64,000 nt of DNA from Alloacidobacterium sp035547425 (GTDB lineage Bacteria; Acidobacteriota; Terriglobia; Terriglobales; Acidobacteriaceae), in the NCBI GenBank assembly GCA_035547425.1, contig DASZUU010000035.1:1-64000 (forward strand). The letters run 5' to 3'. The translations under genes were made by a program, and so were the position numbers. A model generated the notes under the pieces. It saw nothing but the letters and a program-made list of their open reading frames with translations, did not search any database and was not told the DNA's origin. Every line of letters starts with the position of its first letter. The first letter of the stretch is position 1. Below are positions 61,825-64,000 of this stretch, piece after piece.

Positions 61825-63718
61825 CGCCCGATCCTTCCACTGTTTCCCGCTTCGTCAGCACGCTTTCCAGCACCTCCGCCGCAGCCGTATAGCGTCCAAA
61901 CGGAGCGCTCACTTGTACACCTTGCACCATCGGACGCGCCGTCTCCAGCATCTCCTGCGCAATGCGAATCCCTTCCGCCCGCGCCGCTTCCGGAGTCGGC
62001 GCCGCCTGCATCCGCAGCATAATGCTGTCCGGCACCGATACGCGCAGGTCGTTCTTCATAAACTCCGCATTTCGCAAGCTGGTCAGCGGCCATATCCCCG
62101 CAATCACCGGAATCCGAAACCCCTCGATCCGCTTCAGAAACGCTTCCAGCACGCGCAGATCAAAGACCGGCTGCGTAATCGCATACTCCGCGCCCGCTTC
62201 AACTTTATAAGCAAAGCGCCGCACTTCATTATCCACATCCGGCACTCCCGGATTCGCCGCGCACGCAATCGTAAATCCCGTCGAGGCCCCAATCGGATTG
62301 CCGCCGATATCCAGCCCATGATTCAGCCGGTTCACAATATTCACCAGCCCGATCGCGTCTACATCGAACACCGCCGTAGCATCCGGATAATTCCCCAGCT
62401 TTGGCGGATCGCCCGTCAGGCACAAAATATTCTTCAGCCCAATCGAAGACGCCCCCAATAAATCGCTCTGGATACTCAGCACATTCCGGTCGCGGCACGT
62501 ATAGTGCAGAACCGTCTCGATCCCCGTCTTCTGCTGTATCTGGATACAAAGGCTCTGCGCGCTCATCCTCGCCGAAGCCCGCGGCGAATCCGGCACATTG
62601 ATCACGTCAATGCCCAGCCCTTCCAGCAGCGCCGCCCCCGCCAGTTCCTTCGAGCAGTCAATGCCCTTCGGCGGAACAATCTCCACCATCGTGACAAACT
62701 GGCCTTCGCGAATCAGCCTTCCCACCCGCGAACGCTCTTCCATCGGCGCCGGCGGCGTCTCCGTCACAATCGGAGCGCGCGACGGATGCCCGTGGCTCAC
62801 CTTCTGCGCATCCGCCGCCCGCGTGGCCGACTTCATCGCGCGAATATGGTTCGGAGTCGTTCCGCAGCAGCCGCCGATAAACTGCACGCCCGCCTTCAGA
62901 AATTTCTTCGTAAAGCTGGCCATGTACTCCGGCGAGCATAAATAGATGTTGCGCCCATCCACCGCCCGCGGCATGCCCGCATTCGGCATCACCACCAGCG
63001 GCAGGCTACTCTCTGAAGCCATGCATTCAATCGCCGTGAGCACCGTCGCCGGCCCCGTGCTGCAGTTCACGCCAATCGCATCCGCGCCCCACGCCGTCAG
63101 CTTGGCCGCGGCAATCTCCGCCGTCGCGCCGTCCAGGCAGTGCGCCTCTTCATCCACCGTCACCAGCACCATTACCGGAACATCCGGAGCCACCTCACGC
63201 GCCGCCCGCAGCGCCTGCTCGGCTTCATTCAGCGCAGACATCGTCTCAATCACCAGCAGGTCGACGCCCACCCCCGGCCCGCCCGCCACCAGTCCCCGAA
63301 TCTGCTCCGCAAAAGCATCGCGAGCCTCATCCAGAGATGTCTTGCCCAGCGGCTCCAGGTGAATCCCCAGCGGCCCAACCGATCCGGCAACCCACGCCGT
63401 GCCCGCCTGCTTCTCTTTCAGCTGCTCTACTGCTTGCCGCGCAATGCGCACCCCGGCTTCATTGATCGCCGTAACCTTGTCCTGCAGCCCGTACCGCGTC
63501 AGCCGAAAGCGATTCGCGCCGAAGGTATTCGTCTCCAGCACCTCTGCGCCCGCCTGCAAATACTCCTCATGCACAGAACGAACCAACTCCGGCTGCGAGA
63601 GATTCAGCTCGTCATAACATCGGTTGATAAACACGCCGCGTGCATAGAGCATCGTGCCCATCGCCCCGTCAAAAAGAACGGTGCGGTTGCCAAACAGGTT
63701 CTGGATACGGTTCGTCAT
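61811..63718 (-). CDS. Fused homocysteine S-methyltransferase / methylenetetrahydrofolate reductase
   Basis: 635 aa. N-terminal homocysteine S-methyltransferase domain (about 1-305): TVLFDGAMGTMLYARG, VNCSTGP and GGCCGTTPNHIRA, which supply the three zinc-binding cysteines. C-terminal methylenetetrahydrofolate reductase domain (about 335-620): VEIVPPKGID, SVQ/NVPDSPRASARM, CLTGDPPKLG and ITQPVFDLRVLEAFLKR. The fused order is as in the YitJ-type proteins. It supplies methyltetrahydrofolate and methylates homocysteine to methionine in one protein. The first 270 bp upstream to the window's end contain a terminator but no further gene. Confidence 0.93.
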   Translation of the reverse strand: MTNRIQNLFGNRTVLFDGAMGTMLYARGVFINRCYDELNLSQPELVRSVHEEYLQAGAEVLETNTFGANRFRLTRYGLQDKVTAINEAGVRIARQAVEQLKEKQAGTAWVAGSVGPLGIHLEPLGKTSLDEARDAFAEQIRGLVAGGPGVGVDLLVIETMSALNEAEQALRAAREVAPDVPVMVLVTVDEEAHCLDGATAEIAAAKLTAWGADAIGVNCSTGPATVLTAIECMASESSLPLVVMPNAGMPRAVDGRNIYLCSPEYMASFTKKFLKAGVQFIGGCCGTTPNHIRAMKSATRAADAQKVSHGHPSRAPIVTETPPAPMEERSRVGRLIREGQFVTMVEIVPPKGIDCSKELAGAALLEGLGIDVINVPDSPRASARMSAQSLCIQIQQKTGIETVLHYTCRDRNVLSIQSDLLGASSIGLKNILCLTGDPPKLGNYPDATAVFDVDAIGLVNIVNRLNHGLDIGGNPIGASTGFTIACAANPGVPDVDNEVRRFAYKVEAGAEYAITQPVFDLRVLEAFLKRIEGFRIPVIAGIWPLTSLRNAEFMKNDLRVSVPDSIMLRMQAAPTPEAARAEGIRIAQEMLETARPMVQGVQVSAPFGRYTAAAEVLESVLTKRETVEGSGVGKL

Positions 63719-63963
63719 GTGAAACTTCTAGCCATGCTAAGTCACTTGCCGCGCGAATGCCAGCCATACGCATCCTGCGGTATCCCGCGTCTCCAAACCG
63801 CCGAAAATCGCCGCGCAACGGAAAATCGGGAAACGGCGAAAACCATGTCAAGCCCCCGGCTCTGCGGAAAACCCCCTAACTCACAGAAACTAAACAGAAA
63901 AAAGTCCTCACAAAGTTGGCATACTGATACCACCCAAATTGCTACACTGGATATAGAGAACAA

Positions 63964-63997
63964 AAAGCCCGCCTCCCTCGGTGGGCTTTCGCATTTT
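63964..63997. terminator. Terminator-like hairpin at the right edge
   Basis: AAAGCCCGCC (63964-63973) pairs with GGTGGGCTTT (63980-63989) with one G-U, around loop TCCCTC, followed by CGCATTTT. Oriented to stop rightward transcription from the plus strand or, using the A-run on the other side, leftward transcription into the window. It belongs to a gene beyond the edge or to upstream transcription. Confidence 0.6.
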
Positions 63998-64000
63998 AGA

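Overview
The window looks like a chromosome segment of an acidobacterium (Acidobacteriota, Terriglobia/Acidobacteriaceae-like). This is an inference from gene content: an orphan MacB/FtsX-type permease of the kind expanded in that phylum, GH116, DUF1080 and Gfo/Idh/MocA sugar enzymes, a secreted eqolisin-type peptidase, and a recurring intergenic repeat family. I see no rRNA, tRNA, CRISPR array or insertion sequence.

Region 1 (1-34.2 kb) is an exopolysaccharide (EPS) locus. At the left edge is a truncated GT4 glycosyltransferase (minus), then a large secreted glycosidase-like lipoprotein with a lectin tail (plus). Next comes a 21-kb co-directional minus-strand gene run, read from 25.9 kb down to 4.6 kb: XRE regulator, NusG-paralog antiterminator (UpxY/LoaP type), WecG/TagA-STAS fusion, processive GT2, Wza-like export protein, Wzc-like chain-length protein with a broken Walker A, a 2773-aa PKS-NRPS hybrid, a second NRPS, an Sfp-type phosphopantetheinyl transferase and a Wzy-like O-antigen ligase/polymerase. 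Divergently encoded are a sigma-54 activator (bEBP), a GT2 and a polyprenyl-phosphate glycosylphosphotransferase, followed by a second Wzy-like protein and an MsbA-like ABC exporter.

The most interesting system is this run. A near-perfect sigma-54 promoter (TGGCACG-N4-TTGCT) lies at 25979-25994 just upstream of its first gene. A CAAAAAGT palindrome about 55-75 bp further upstream and a bEBP gene across the same intergenic region complete a plausible activation circuit. A specialised NusG heads the run, and a 16-nt hairpin element is shared, in the same relative orientation, by its leader and by the leader of the glycosylphosphotransferase gene. Embedded in this EPS operon is an assembly line T-KS-AT-ACP-aminotransferase-C-A(Val-like)-T / C-A*-T-TE. 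It predicts a beta-amino-acyl-valine product, has a degenerate second adenylation domain, and ends in a thioesterase with cysteine in place of the nucleophilic serine.

Region 2 (34.2-43.4 kb) is a redox cluster: DyP peroxidase, a membrane-spanning protein with a duplicated domain, a small unknown, a GMC oxidoreductase, a catalase-related haem protein and a dihaem c-type lipoprotein.

Region 3 (43.4-64 kb) is mostly housekeeping and secreted functions: two cyclophilins, an eqolisin-like peptidase, lptE-holA, GH116, DUF1080, M48 protease with a Lys-Asp tract, a translationally coupled DUF3142/lipoprotein pair, an ADOP-type permease, a Tat-exported Gfo/Idh/MocA oxidoreductase, a formylglycine-generating enzyme, DUF488, xseB and a fused homocysteine methyltransferase/MTHFR. 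Several intergenic gaps here hold members of a hairpin-bearing repeat family.
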